Positions 47,262 to 59,450 of a stretch of 64,000 bases of DNA are shown piece after piece. Numbering within the stretch: the stretch's first letter is position 1; every line of letters begins with the position of its first letter. The notes below the pieces were generated by a model. That model saw only the letters and a program-made list of their open reading frames with translations. It was not told the DNA's origin and did not search any database. The position numbers and the translations under genes are program-made. This stretch comes from Proteles cristata cristata (lineage: Eukaryota; Chordata; Mammalia; Carnivora; Hyaenidae), in NCBI GenBank assembly GCA_017311185.1, contig JAESUZ010002871.1, forward strand, positions 1,674,001 through 1,738,000, in the 5' to 3' direction.

Positions 47262-47443
47262 ACTTACTTTATTTATTTATTTATTTAGAGAGAAGGAGAG
47301 AGGAAGTGTGTGGGAGAGGGGCAGGAGAGAGGAACTTTAGCGGGCTCCACACTCATTGCAGAGCCTGACACAGGGCTTGATCCCAAAATTGGGAGCTGAA
47401 ATTAAGAGTCAGATGCTCAACTAACTGAGCCATCCACGTGCTC
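47262..47443 (-). mobile_element. Older SINE
   Basis: Diverged copy with a TTTATTTATTTATTT tail side and the head motif GAGCCATCCACGTGCTCC. Confidence 0.87.
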
Positions 47444-47569
47444 CAGAAGGTCACATACTTAAAAAAAAAAATCAGTACATTTTAATTCATCTTGTTGGAG
47501 TTGTAACAATTCGTGTATATTTTGCAACACTCCTCACTTTACCTGTTCCTCCTTCCCTCAAAATAATAA

Positions 47570-47760
47570 TAAAGCCTGTCATTTATTGAACTGTATTAAG
47601 TGCTTTTCATTCATGATCTGATTGGACTTTCACATCAACCGTGTCAGTGATATTACTGTCCCCATTTTACACATGAGATTCAGAGAGGTTATGTGCCCAT
47701 GGTTACATAGCCAGGAAGAAGCAGAATTAGGTCTGAACTTGATTTTTTTTTCTGGCTACC
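47570..47760 (+). mobile_element. MIR SINE
   Basis: CCCCATTTTACACATGAGAT and GGTTACATAGCCAGGAAG, preceded by a TTATTGAACTGTATTAAGTG start. Confidence 0.8.
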
Positions 47761-49482
47761 TTTGAACTTAACTACCGTACTATGTTGCCTTTTCCTAATT
47801 AGGAGAAGGGAGAAAATAGTATATTTTTCTTAACGACCAAATAGAATCAAAACATTGTTTTACTTCTTTGGAGAATTTTAGACACTATATTACAAAAACA
47901 CTGGTTGGAGTTCCTACATTACTCTTTACTTTTTCAGTGCTATACTAGTACACTGAATAAATTCATCTCAAAATTGTAGTATAAAATTACTGTAGATGCA
48001 TGATGGTAAGTTAAAGCCAACATCCTAAGACTTCTTGCACTAAGGTACTAACAATAGTAATTTAAGGTTCTTACAGGGATGTGTGGAAATATATATCCCT
48101 GATCCCATCTTAATACAATGTTTGCTTCAATGTATCTTTTCTTCCATTTATCTCCATTTTAAAAGACTTCCAGATTCTTGTAACTGGTTTTGTTATCTTA
48201 AGAAAAAACTTAGAGTAAAATCTCATGACCCTGGAGGAAATAATGAAAAAAATAAAGACAGAAGAAACACAGGCAGAATTTTTCTAAAGCCTACATGGGG
48301 TGAGAAAAAGATCATTTGTAACTTTCACTTCAAAGAGAACTTTGGAGAGGCCCAGAATTTAGAAATGGAAATATCTTTTATTCAAGCCTGCCCTCTTGAG
48401 GTCAACTTGAGAAATAGGCTTTGGGGAGAAACTATGCCATATGAAATGAGCATGACTGGAATATTTGTCTTGACTGCATTAATAAGTTAAAAAAGGAGGA
48501 TGATTCTAAGAAAACATAAAGTCAAAGCTTGCCACTATCACATGTTAGCAGTCATCATTGATTGAATCATGCTTTGGCCAATGTCCTCCAGCCAAAGACC
48601 ACCAGAAGCACGAACTTTGCTGAACTAGTTGGATTATTACGTGTTGTAGCAAGGGAGAGCACATTGGATGGGAGAAAAGGCCAGGAAGGCTTCAGCTGAA
48701 TCTCAACAAAGCTCTGCTTTTGTTAATACCCTTCATCCCAGGACCATCAGGAGCATACCTCTAATTGAATGAGTTGGGTTATCTCTCATATCATATCATG
48801 TCAAAGGAGAACACTTGGCATGGGGAAGCATGGGGAAGCTTAGTAAGAAATGTCAGAAAGAACGTTCTATAGACTTTGAGGAGAGATTAAGGAAGTAGGG
48901 CTTTCCTCTAGAATGAATGCTGTCAGGAAATGGGCATAATTCTATGGCTGAGTAGTTGAATAAGTCTTATCTAGAAAGAGGGGAGACCAGAATGAAGCTT
49001 AATCATAATTGTTAAGAAAAAAAGCAATCACTCCTATTAGCCAGGACAGGAAGATAGTTTGGTCATTTTTATAGTTTAGAAAGAGCATGTTTCGTCAGTG
49101 CTCAAACCTGGTTGGAGAGTGGTCTTGTTTTTGTCTTGATCTGTTTCATGAGTATAGAGTGGCCACATTTTGCCATTCTATGAAATTGTGCATGCTTAAC
49201 AGAAAAATGGCAAGTCCAGTTCCTAGCCACAAAGACGAGAAGACAGTTTCAAACTAGCTCCAGATGTCAAGGCTGCTTTTCTTTTTCCTTTAACTGTCTA
49301 TGACCCAAACCTTGAAAAAAAGCCTAAAGCCAAGGATATTTTGATAGAGATACTGAATCAGAATCAATAAAAATATAAGCAAGGTTTTAAAATTTATAAC
49401 AAATAGTTTTGTTCTTAAGAGCCTTCATAGAAGTTGAGAATGAAGTTTAAGTCGATTAACTATGACCAGTAATAGAATATTG
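47761..49482. other. AT-rich sequence with the 146-bp duplication
   Basis: A 135-codon frame at 48083-48490 has no recognised homologue and an AT-rich, mixed composition like the intergenic DNA around it. Confidence 0.45.
48560..48880. repeat. Diverged tandem duplication, period about 146
   Basis: GACCACCAGAAGCA (about 48597) and GACCATCAGGAGCA (about 48742) head matching blocks. GAACTAGTTGGATTATT pairs with GAATGAGTTGGGTTATC, and GGGAGAGCACATTGGATGGG with GGAGAACACTTGGCATGGG. The parent element was not recognised. Confidence 0.55.
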
Positions 49483-49743
49483 TGATGGTTAATTTTATGT
49501 GTCAACTTAATTGAGCCATGAAGTACTCAGACATTTTGTCAAATGTTATTCTGGATATGTCTGTGAGGAATTTTCTGGGTGAGAAGAACATTTGGATCAG
49601 AAGGCTAAGTAAAGCAGACTGTCCTTCCTAATGTGGGCGAGCCTCATCCAATCAATAGAAGATCTTAATAGAACACACACTCACACACACATACACACAT
49701 TCTATTAGTTCTGTTTCTCTGGAGAATGTTGACTCATACAAAA
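49483..49743 (+). mobile_element. Old LTR-like repeat, family uncertain
   Basis: Begins TGTGATGGTTAATTTTATGT and ends TTTCTCTGGAGAATGTTGAC, ends known from an old dispersed repeat, probably an ERVL-type LTR. A short CA run lies inside. Confidence 0.6.
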
Positions 49744-51109
49744 TATTAGGGTATCAGTCATATACAGAAAGTCCATTTACACATAACCACTTCTTTAGCT
49801 TTCCTCATATTAGAGAATATTTCACATACTTGAAATAAGAGTAAAGGGATCTTTTCAAGAGGAAAACTGTTCTTAATGTTCTTTGACCAAAGAAGTTTCT
49901 ACAGATCCACAGGGGGTCAACCCTGTAATGAAGGAATATGTTCAATTGGTGAGTGCTCCTTAATGTGAGCTTAATCAATTCCTCTGTTGTAGGCCCACAC
50001 TTTCTTATGGGATCCCTCTTAAGAAATAAAAAAAGACACCAGATATTCAGTTCCTAAGATACAAGTGTAAAAGGTCTGTAAGTCTCAGAGATACTAAGCA
50101 ATGCCCCAGAAACAAAGAGAAGGAAGGAAGGAAGGAAGGAAGGAAGGAAGGAAGGAAGGAAGGAAAGAAGGAAGGAAATATGAACTGTGTGAAGGCAGCA
50201 GTTCAGACAGTACACTCTATTGCTAACAAAGAATAGAAGGTAAATAACCCATAAGATAATCTTCAAATTCATTTTTCCTTTGTGAAAAATCAAAGTAGAA
50301 TTGGATTCAAATTGATAGTCATTTGCTAAGGAATACACATATGTAAGTCCATCAGAGAGCACCTAAAACTCTTCAAGTTCCAGGACCAGTCTTAGGGGTA
50401 CAAAGTTTTTAGATGAAGCAGTCTCTAGAGATGTGAGTTTCTAGATTGGTTATGAAGGAGTTCTGGTGATGCTCCAAGTCATGAACTTTAAAGGACAGAC
50501 AGGGGTGATGAAGTTGGGAGCCTCTGTAAGAGATTCGAGGCATCTGCCTTCTAAAGGTTTTCCATTCTTCCTCATATCCAGGGGTACTTTAGGACCTTTT
50601 ACTCAATTATTTTGGAAACCGAGCTCCCAAGAAGTAGGCAGCAGTTTAGAAGAAAGTGCCTGTTGAAAAAAGATAAGACTCTGGAAGACGGGATCAGAAT
50701 TTAATGGGACTTGGAGAAACGAGGAATCAAGAGGATTTTGTCAGGGTGTGCCATGTAACTGAAAGGAAAATCCAGGTGGACAAGAGCAAGATGAATATGA
50801 ATTTGTGCATCAAGTTTCAGAAAAAGAGTAATTTTTATGATTTTTTAAATATTTGTTTATTCTCATGTGTATCATACAAAAGGCAATGGCCTCACTGCCC
50901 CTGTTCCTTAGGAGAAAGGCAGGCTCCCTTTCAATGTCCACCAAGCCTGCCTTTCCAAGTCAGTCTGAGGCTTTAAGGCTTGCCAGTGTTGTATTAGTTT
51001 CAAAAGCCAAATGCAATAAAACCACAGGAATTCTTCTCTCATAGGACTTCAGCCCCGCCAAGTGATTCAAAGGCTGTGTGACGTATGATGGTTTTGGTTT
51101 GAAGAATCA
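49744..51109. other. Unique sequence with (GGAA)n
   Basis: Only the microsatellite is recognised. Confidence 0.45.
50119..50177. repeat. (GGAA)n microsatellite
   Basis: About fourteen near-perfect GGAA/GAAG tetranucleotide units with one AAAG interruption near the end. GGAA arrays can be bound by ETS-family factors; no such role is shown here. Confidence 0.92.
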
Positions 51110-51310
51110 AGGTCAAGATGGCATAGTGGTAAAAGGTTTGAAAGTTCAGGGATTAAATATCCAGTGCACTCATGTACTGAATGTGGGACCTTGGGCAAGT
51201 TAATATCAGAGCTCATGTTCCTTATAGGGCTGTTTTAGGGATAAAACCAGTTACTACAACATCCAGTCAATAGCCCAACAAATGGCAGCCATCGCTATTA
51301 CTACTATCAC
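51110..51310 (-). mobile_element. MIR SINE
   Basis: GGCATAGTGGTAAAAGG and GGACCTTGGGCAAGTTAAT are minus-strand MIR phrases. Confidence 0.72.
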
Positions 51311-51339
51311 CTAAATTGTATGTCTGGGAACCAAATGAC

Positions 51340-51430
51340 ATTTAAATGGCATCTACCATGTGGCAGGCACTGTACTAACCATTTTCCTGTATTATGCCCC
51401 TTAATCCTTACAATATCCCTGGGAGACAGA
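51340..51430 (+). mobile_element. MIR fragment
   Basis: CATGTGGCAGGCACTGTACT and ATATCCCTGGGAGACAG lie directly after, and opposite to, the previous MIR. Confidence 0.68.
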
Positions 51431-52883
51431 TATTCTTTGTCTGTGTCATAGGAGACTGGAACGGAGACTGTATTACAACACAGTATAGTAGAAAATGCAC
51501 TGGGGGTGGGTGTGGTGGGGATCTCATTGTAAACAGTTGGTTGCTAAATCCTCTTATAGCTAACAGGTCATGATTCAACAGTGCAATCATGGTGAAGATA
51601 AAATGGCCAGACTTACAGTCCTCTCTCTCCATACTGACAGGAATTTTAAAGGGGAAAATAAAACCTTTGGAAAGCTATCATTCCAGCGAATCAACATTTG
51701 TAATTTTTAAGAGCAACACGTGGATCAGACTGTCAGCATTCTTTTTTTCAGAGCTTGTCTAAGCAGGCCAAAATCGGAAACACATTTTGTCCTGGAATTC
51801 TGGCTACAATGTCAAAGAGAGTCGCAGTTCCAGTGCGGTTGGAACTGAGTTCCGTCCGCTCCTTCTCTCCCTGCAAAGTTGGGAGTTGCCACCTGGTGAT
51901 AGTAGAGATCCACATCCAAGAGGAAAGGGTGATGCGAAACAGGAAAAGCCACAAAAATGCTGTTTGGGTTTTGTGTGAAGAACAGGTTTCTCTGAAAAAA
52001 AAAAAAAGAAAAGAAAAGAAAAAAGAAAAACTAGGTTATTAAATTAAACAAGTTTTATCCACACAGACATAGTCATGATTGAATGGGGGGCGGGGTGGAG
52101 AAATTATGCAAAGGAGCAAGTCACTTGCTGGTCCTCATTGTTAAAACCAACCAAACCACATTTCTGCTCCTCTCTCTTATAGAACCTGTCACAGGGCTGT
52201 TCTCCGGGCTCACTTAACAGCTTTGATTATTCTAGTAGCATCTTTGCAGCTTTCTTTCCACCACTGCAGCTTCCAGACGATTCTTCATGTCCCCTTTCCC
52301 CGCCCTCTCCCCACTTCTACAAGGCTGTTCTGAGCCATAAAGTTCCTCTTTTCTGACTTCTGGGACCCTCAAATCTGAAATAACTACAGAATATTTCATC
52401 AAAGCTAGCAATCTTTCTTTTTTTTCTTTCTTTAACTTCATTTGGACAATTATCTTGGGCCTCTCTAGCTATATTATTTGTAGACAAATGGTTTGAAGCT
52501 TCATGTATTCATTTTCTAAACTTGTATTCCAAGCCAGTTTTCAGTTTTATTGCAAATAATAGTCCACAGAAGTTTCATGCATTAGGCCCAAATTATGTTT
52601 TAGAACCAGAAGAAGGGGGCAGCTTTAATTAATTTCTTTATTGCATAATAGCTGGCTCAAAATATTGCCATTGTCTGGCCTTCAATGCTGCGGCATTAAG
52701 GCCAAGGGGCTGCCCTTTTCTTTGTTGCAAATGCACATCTAAAATCTAATGGAAATAATTTTAGGAGAAATTAAAAATATATCAGCTGATCTTTTGTTCT
52801 TAACAAACATGTATTAACTCACTTCGTGATTTTATACTACCACTAGTCTGCACTCCAATTATCAGTTAAAACAAACAAATCCT
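51431..52883. other. Repeat-poor sequence
   Basis: A 1.4-kb stretch without a recognised dispersed repeat. It includes the motif-rich block at 52610-52770. Confidence 0.45.
52610..52770. other. Unique block, candidate conserved non-coding element
   Basis: Non-repetitive and well-mixed sequence with homeodomain-type TTTAATTAATTT, a POU-like TTGCATAAT and a SOX-like CTTTGTTG within 160 bases. Motif density is suggestive only; conservation could not be tested. Confidence 0.25.
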
Positions 52884-53099
52884 GGGGCGCCTGGGTGGCT
52901 CAGTTGGTTAAGTGTCTGACTTCGGCTAAGGTTATCATCTCACGGTCCATGAGTTCAAGCCCTGCATCAGGCTCTGTGCTCAGAGCCTGGAGCCTGCTTC
53001 AGACTCTGTGTCTCCCTCTCTCTCTTTCTCTCTCTGCCCCTCCCCCATTCTTTCTTTCTCTCTCTTTCTCTCAAAAATAAATAAACATTAAAAAATTAA
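52884..53099 (+). mobile_element. SINEC_Fc-type SINE
   Basis: Near-consensus head GGGGCGCCTGGGTGGCTCAG and AAATAAATAAACATT tail. The target duplication is not clear. Confidence 0.95.
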
Positions 53100-54315
53100 A
53101 AACATAAAACCATAAACACACCTGATTTTTCAATAAACAGCATTCACTTTTCATTGTGCACTTGACTTCATTGTACTAACTGTGCTGATTGCTCTGGTCA
53201 TCTCAGCAGGCCACCTCTCACTTCCAAGGTCAGGCACCATGTTTTCCAGAATGCCTTTTCTGTATGGCTCAGGGTTTGAGATCTGCCATGGCAGGAACTA
53301 GCATGGGATTTAGAAAGCTAAGCCATCCTCAGGAGGGCGTGGTGGCTAGAAGTGATGGCTTCTTGGGCGTTTTGCTAACAACAGCCCCCCTCCTTGCCCA
53401 GATCCTCAGGCTGAAGTCATTAGTAGACGATTTCTCTGATCTTTCCCTGCTGCGTCCAGAGCCTCCCTCCCTCAGATCCCCCACATGTGTGTAAGCCCGA
53501 GCTCCTATATTAAACCCCTTTGCTCCTGAATACTTTCAGAGGCTGTTTTCCAGACTGAATCTGTGTTCTTAGCCAAAAATTCTACTAGAGGTTATGATAG
53601 GAAAGCAGGCAGAAAAGAAAGGAAAAAACTTCACAATGTTCTGTGAAAGTGTGTCCAGTGAAAGGAAACAAACAATAGTAGAAGGGAGCAAATGGAAAAA
53701 AGACGTTTCTGTTTTTACAAATGGCTAGATTCATCCAAGAAAAAGAAGTATTTGAATGCACATGAAGATCCTGTGTTAGGCAGATTTATTGCTAAGAATC
53801 TGAAATTTTAATTTTGTTAAACATTGCCCTTTATTGCTTCCTAACTCCTCTCTCTGAGAGGGCTGCTGCACTGCCCAGTTCTCAGGGATTATTTAGCATA
53901 TTTCCCAGCATGCCTCTTGCCTCACCCCAGCTACACTGTAACTTTATGTCCTGTTTCTTAAAATCTGCAATAGGAACTCTACTGACCCCTAATGCATTCC
54001 ACTGACTGGCTAGCCGACTTCTTGTGATTGCCTGACCTTCTCATCTTCTCTGCATGCTAAAATTACTTAAGGAATGGATATGCTAAAAGTGCAGTGTCCT
54101 GAGATTGTTGGAGGAAAAGGTCACACAAATCCAATAAACACAGAATTTTATTTTTCACTGGTGATGAAGTCCATGATCCATTACCATATGTGAAGAAAAG
54201 CACTGAGCCTTCAGAGAGTGCTGGCAGGGTCTCCCTTCATCCCAAACGTTTACCCTCACGTTAGGCTATGTTTTAATTAAATTTCTAACTTAGAGTTCTA
54301 GGGTAGTGGAGGCTT
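53100..54315. other. Mostly unique sequence
   Basis: TATATTAAACCCCTTTGCTC with following text (about 53507-53575) hints at an LTR end, but I could not confirm it. 54567-54743 is unmarked. Confidence 0.4.
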
Positions 54316-54334
54316 TGTTTCATATGTTTTTAAA

Positions 54335-54548
54335 GAAATTTTTTAATGTTTATTTATTTTTGAGAGAGAGAGAGAGACAGAGCACAAGCAGGGGAGGGGC
54401 AGAGAGAAAGGGAGGAGACACAGGATGCGAAGCCGGCTCCAGGATCTGAGCTGTCAGCACAGAGTCTAATGTGGGGCTTGAACTTACAAACTGTGAGATC
54501 ATGACCTCAACCAAAGTCAGAGGCTTAACTGAGACCCCCAGGTGTCCC
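54335..54548 (-). mobile_element. SINEC-type SINE with damaged head
   Basis: Complete except for a small deletion in the head (ACTGAGACCCCCAGG). TGTTTCATATGTTTTTAAA (54316-54334) and TGTTTCATATATTTTAAA (54549-54566) flank it. Confidence 0.94.
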
Positions 54549-54743
54549 TGTTTCATATATTTTAAAATTTAGTATGTAATAAGATGAGTAAGAAGTTAAA
54601 CATTAAACAATAAACTTGGAAATGTTACAGTTATGTCTTAAAACTTTATTGGAATTTTTCCTTGTGAGGACTAAGTTAAAGTTAAAGTAAAATGAGAAGA
54701 AGAGTTATTTTTGTACCTCTGACTTGCTTCCCTATCCAATACC

Positions 54744-55150
54744 GTATTAGTCAGAATGGGGCAGGTTTTTCCATAGTAACAAACAACCCCAAAATTTCAC
54801 TGGCTCTTCACAGTCGAAGTTTATTTCTCACTCACACACATACACTGTGAGCTCTGAGGGACGCTAAGCCCATTGCTCTCTCTCAGGCATCCTGGGTTGC
54901 TGGAGACTCAAGGGCGCCCTTTGTTTACAGAATTGCAGGAGCAGAAGGGAGAAAGGTGCAGACTGGCGCTCTCACTCTTAAAGCTTCCGCTTGGGGGTGA
55001 CACATGGCACTTCCATTCAAATTCTAGTGTTTAGAGCAAGTCATATATTCTCACTTAACTTCAGACGGGGTGGGGAACTATAATCCTATCATAGACCAGA
55101 GGAAAAGCTGGAACATGTATGCATCAGCCTTACTAAAGTTCTTTTGTAGT
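54744..55150 (-). mobile_element. Old LTR-like or other dispersed repeat
   Basis: Begins GTATTAGTCAGAATGGGGC and contains AACAAACAACCCCAAAATTT, a phrase from an old dispersed repeat. The family and right end are uncertain. Confidence 0.5.
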
Positions 55151-55212
55151 TCAGTGGGGCAACATTCTCCATAAGGGATGAAAATTGGTTCTTTTGGGGG
55201 CATCAACAGTTA

Positions 55213-56556
55213 TAGTTAGAGACCTCAACACCCCTTTCTCAGCAACCAATGAAAGTACAAGGGGAAAAAATCAGCAAGGATATAGGAGATCTAAACAGCA
55301 CAATCAACCAATAGGTTCTAGTTGACGTTTATAGAGCACTCTGGCAAACAACACCATAAAACACATTTTTTTTCTCAACTGCACATGGAATATTCATGAA
55401 AACAGTCCATATCTTTGGTATACAACAAATGTCAAATTTAAAAGAATTGAAGTCATACAGAGTGTGTTCTGCGGTCATAATGGAATCGAGCTAGCAACCA
55501 ATAACAGAAAAAGAACAGAAAAATATCTAAACATGTGAAATATATACCACACACTTCTAAATAATCCCTGGGTCAAACAGAAAGTCTTGAAGGAAATTTA
55601 AAAATACGTAGAACTGAATAAAAAGAAAATACAACATATCATGCCAGTAAAGCAGTGCCAGGAGGAACATTTATAGCACTAAATGTCTGCCTCAAAAGAC
55701 TTTTAAAAAGAACAAAATAGACTCAAAACAAATAGAAGGAAGGGAATAAGAAAGAGCAAAAGTCAATGAAATTGAAAATAAGGAAACAACAGAAAAAAAC
55801 TGGGTCTTAAACATTCAATAAAATTGATACACCTCTAGTACAACTGCAAAAATCAAATGAAGAGATAACCACCAATATCAAAAATGAAGTAGGGAATATC
55901 ACTACAGATCCTACAGCCATTAAAAAGGAAATAACGTAAATCTAAGTAATTATACATTCATTAATCCACAACTAAGAAGAAAAAAATAATTTCTCAAAAC
56001 CCACAAACTCTCAAAATTCAATGAAGATGATATACATGATCTGAATAACATTCTAGCCATTGAAGAAATTGAACTCATAACTTAAAAGCACGCAGAAAAG
56101 AGTTCTCCAGGACCAATTTGTTCCGCTGGAGAATGCTACCAAACATTTAAAGAATTAACACCAATTTTACAAAATTTCTTCCAGGAAAGAGAAGAGGGGG
56201 ACATTTCCCAACTCATTTTATGAAGCCACTATTACCCCAACACAAAAACCAGACAAAAATGGTACAAAATAAGACAATTACAATTACCAGTATCTGTCAT
56301 AATTTTCAACAAAATATTAGCAAACCAAATCCAATACTCTGTAAAAAGAATTATACAGTATGAACAAGCGGGATTTATTTCAGGTATGTGAGACTTGCTA
56401 AACATTTGAAAGTTATTAATCAGTGTAATTCATCTTACCAACAAGTTAAAAAAGAAAAATTACATGATCACGTCAAATGGTGCCCCTTTCCCTCCACAGT
56501 ATTTCAAAGAATCCACACTTACTCATATAAAATTTTTCACCAAATAGAAGTAGAGG
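55213..56556 (+). mobile_element. Older L1 ORF2, left half (host of the big L1)
   Basis: Reads endonuclease-to-reverse-transcriptase ORF2 sequence with many stops and breaks off at AAATAGAAGTAGAGG (about 56542-56556). The sequence that should follow appears at 63796 (GAATTACCCCAACTTG). Confidence 0.85.
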
Positions 56557-56572
56557 TGAAGAAGGAGAAGTT

Positions 56573-56580
56573 AAGATGGC
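56573..56580 (+). promoter_or_regulatory. YY1-type site at the L1 5' end
   Basis: AAGATGGC lies about 15 bases from the inferred L1 start, in the orientation and position of the site that sets start choice in human L1. Function in this dead copy is not implied. Confidence 0.5.
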
Positions 56581-57640
56581 GGAGAAGTAGGGGCGCAGGA
56601 TTTCCCTCCTCCCTTAAGCACAGCTGTATTGAGGTCAGAACACTTGGAACACCTAAGAAATCCGTCTTCAGAGTGGCAGAAAGATCTCCAGAGGTGGATG
56701 AAGACAGCTTGGTAGGACAGATGAGCACGTATATAAATAGGAGGTTAAAACAGCGGGCAGAGTAGGCACAGGGGGGAGGGGACCCATTCTGTGGAGAGAC
56801 AAAAGGAAGAGAAAGAGAGACTGTGGAAGTGTGGGACTGCATTTGGACAAGAAAAGAACCTCTCCAAACCACCGACTGGGGAACAAGAAATATGGAGAGT
56901 GCCAGTTTCTATTTTGCAAACAGCCTTAGAAGCTGAAGATCAGACTTTTCAAAAATACACGACTTTCTCCAGACCGAAGCCCCTTCCCCGCCACATGTGC
57001 CCGAGCCTTGGTGGTGGTGGGGGAGCTAGCCCCAAGGTTCGCTAACGATCTCAAGGATGCGCTGGGAGAGAGCAGTCCCTTCCCTTCAGTTTTGTGGGAA
57101 GAGGATATATTTTCCTCAGTCCAAAGATATATGACCTTGCAGGCACCAGCCAAATTGGCCGAGTGGACCGGCGCTACCCCAGAACTAGGTCACCGCAGTG
57201 CAGGATCCTTTAATACTTCAGGTTTTGAATCCCAGCCAAGTCCCTAGGAGACACAGAGGACTGTGTAGCAGGACATGCCAGCCAGCCAGTGCTACTCTGT
57301 GAGAGGTGCCCGAACACCATGGCTTGGGATACCTCATTCGGGGAGCAGAAATTGGTGGTCGCCATTTTTCTCCCCATCACCAACTTGGTGGGGCTTCAGG
57401 AAACAGGACAGCGGTCCCTAGTAGAGGCGATACTGCTTATAACAAACCCCGCCCCTCCATCCCTGGCAACTGCTTATCTACTGGAGCAGGACTGACACAG
57501 ATGGACAATGACACAGACTGACACAGAGGGAACCGAATGGCCTTCACCTCAGAGACCCCCACAGCCTTCAGTCCCAGACACCAACAGACAACTGCCCTGT
57601 GGTTTTGTATGTTCATCCGTTGCTCTCTTCCCCCCCCCCT

Positions 57641-57860
57641 TTTTTTTTTAAATTTTTAATGTTTTATTTATTTCTAGGAGAGAGAGAGAGAGACAGCATG
57701 AGCAGGGGAGGGCCAGAGAGGGAGTCACAGACTGAAACAGAACCCAGGCTCCGAGCCGGCAGTCAGCACAGAGCCCGACGCGGGGCTCGAACCCAGGAAC
57801 CGCGAGACTATGACCTAAGGGAAAGTCGGACGCCTAACCGACTAAGCCACCCAGGCGCCC
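57641..57860 (-). mobile_element. Young-subfamily SINE in the L1 5' UTR
   Basis: Complete minus-strand copy with CTAGGAGAG and GGAAAGTCGGACG marks. It interrupts the 5' untranslated part of the large L1, so it is younger than that L1. Confidence 0.95.
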
Positions 57861-58508
57861 CTCCCCTCTCCTTTCTTTCCTTCATTTTCCTCTTTTTTAA
57901 ATTCTACTCTCTTTTTTCTCCCCCTTAGGAATCAAGCTCATAGTTTCCAATGTGATTTTTGGTCAATTCTTACTATATATATTTTTTTCTTTATTTTGTT
58001 TGTTTAATCAGATGAGATTGGGCGCGTTCAGGGTGGTATGGTCGTAGACTTTTGTTTGTTTAATCAATTATTTTTACTCTATTCTTTGTATACCTTTTCT
58101 CTATCCTTCTTTATTTTCCTTTCTCTCTCTCTCTCTGGATTCATTCTTATAGTTTCTTTGATTCTCTGTTTGGTGGGATCCCCCCCCCCACTTCAGTCTT
58201 CTTTTTGTATGAGATCAGGGTCCCTGCCCTTTCCTTTATTCCAGGTTACTTCAATGAACAAATCAAAGCACACCTGGTGGAAGGTCCAAACACTCCTCCA
58301 CTACAAGCAAGGAAGGGTTTTGAAGAGAACTGACCAATGGGATAGAGTGGCCAAATACACAACAGAGTGCACGCAACACAGTCCAAAAACATTTGCTGAA
58401 GTCCCAGGACCTGGACGGTGTATGACTCCTTTTTAATATAGTAGTATTCACAGGTAGAGGACACATGTGAAACTATTAAAACAGGTAAAAGACAGAAACC
58501 TAGCCAAA

Positions 58509-59331
58509 ATGACGAAATGGAAAAATTCTCCTGAAAAGAAACCCCAGGAAGAATGACAGCCAGAGAATTGCTGAAAAAAGATATAAACAATATATCTGAA
58601 CAAGAATTTATAATAACAGTCATAAAACTAATAGCTGGGCTTGAAAACAGTATAGAAGACAGCAGAGAATCCATTGCTGCAGAGATCAAAGACCTAAGAA
58701 ATAGTCACAATGAATCAAGAAACGCTATAAATGAGGTGCAAAATAAGCTAGATACAGTGACAGCGAGGGTGGAAGAAGCATAGGAGAGAATAGGTGAAAA
58801 AAAAGATAAAATGATGAAAAATGATGAAGCTGAAAAGAAGGAACAGAAATTATTAGACCATGAGGGGAGAATTAGGGACCTAAGTGATTCAATGAAACAA
58901 AATTATATCCATATCATAGGTGTTCCAGAAGAAGAAGAAAAGAAAGGAACAGAAGCTTTATTTGAACAAACTATAGCTGAGAACTTCCTTAATCTGGGGA
59001 AGGAAAGAGGCATCCAATTTCAAGAGGCACAGAGAACTCCCTTCAAAATCAAGACCAACAGGTCAACACCATGACATATCATGTGAAACTGGGAAAATAC
59101 AAAGGTAAAGTGAGAATTATGAAAGCTGCCAGGGACAAACAGGCTTCAATCTACAAGGGTAGACACATAAGGGTAGTAGCAGACTTGTCCACTGAAACTT
59201 GGCAGGCCAGAAGGGAGTGGCAGGAAATAGTCAATACATTGAATATGAAAAATATGCAGCAAAGAATCTTTTATCCAGTAAAGCTGTCATTTAGAATAGG
59301 AGAGATAAAGGCTTTCCCAGACAAAAACTAA
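58509..59331 (+). pseudogene. L1 ORF1 (RNA-binding protein) pseudogene
   Basis: ORF1 proteins form coiled-coil trimers that bind L1 RNA. The first ATG (58509) reads MTKWKNSPEKKPQEE and stops at 58554-58556. The frame from 58553 carries a coiled-coil-type segment (SRESIAAEIKDLRNSHNESR) to a TAG at 58781-58783, then continues in the same frame to 59074 through the RNA-recognition region (IHIIGVPEEEE). A further shift leads into the conserved C-terminal domain (AARDKQASIYKG, LSFRIGEIKAFPDK) at 59071-59331. At least two frameshifts and one in-frame stop make it non-functional. Confidence 0.88.
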
Positions 59332-59450
59332 AGGACTTCATTGCCACTAACCCAGCCCTTCAGGAGATCCCAAGGGGGACTCTGTGAGTGGAAAGCAGCA
59401 AAGACAGCAAAGGACCAGAGATCACAACCATGAAACCTACATATAACACA

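Noticed and set aside
48083..48490. 135-codon plus-strand frame
   Set aside because: No recognised protein and no sign of coding composition or splice context; consistent with chance in AT-rich DNA.
58246..58689. 147-codon minus-strand frame
   Set aside because: It is antisense to the L1 5' UTR and ORF1 remnant.
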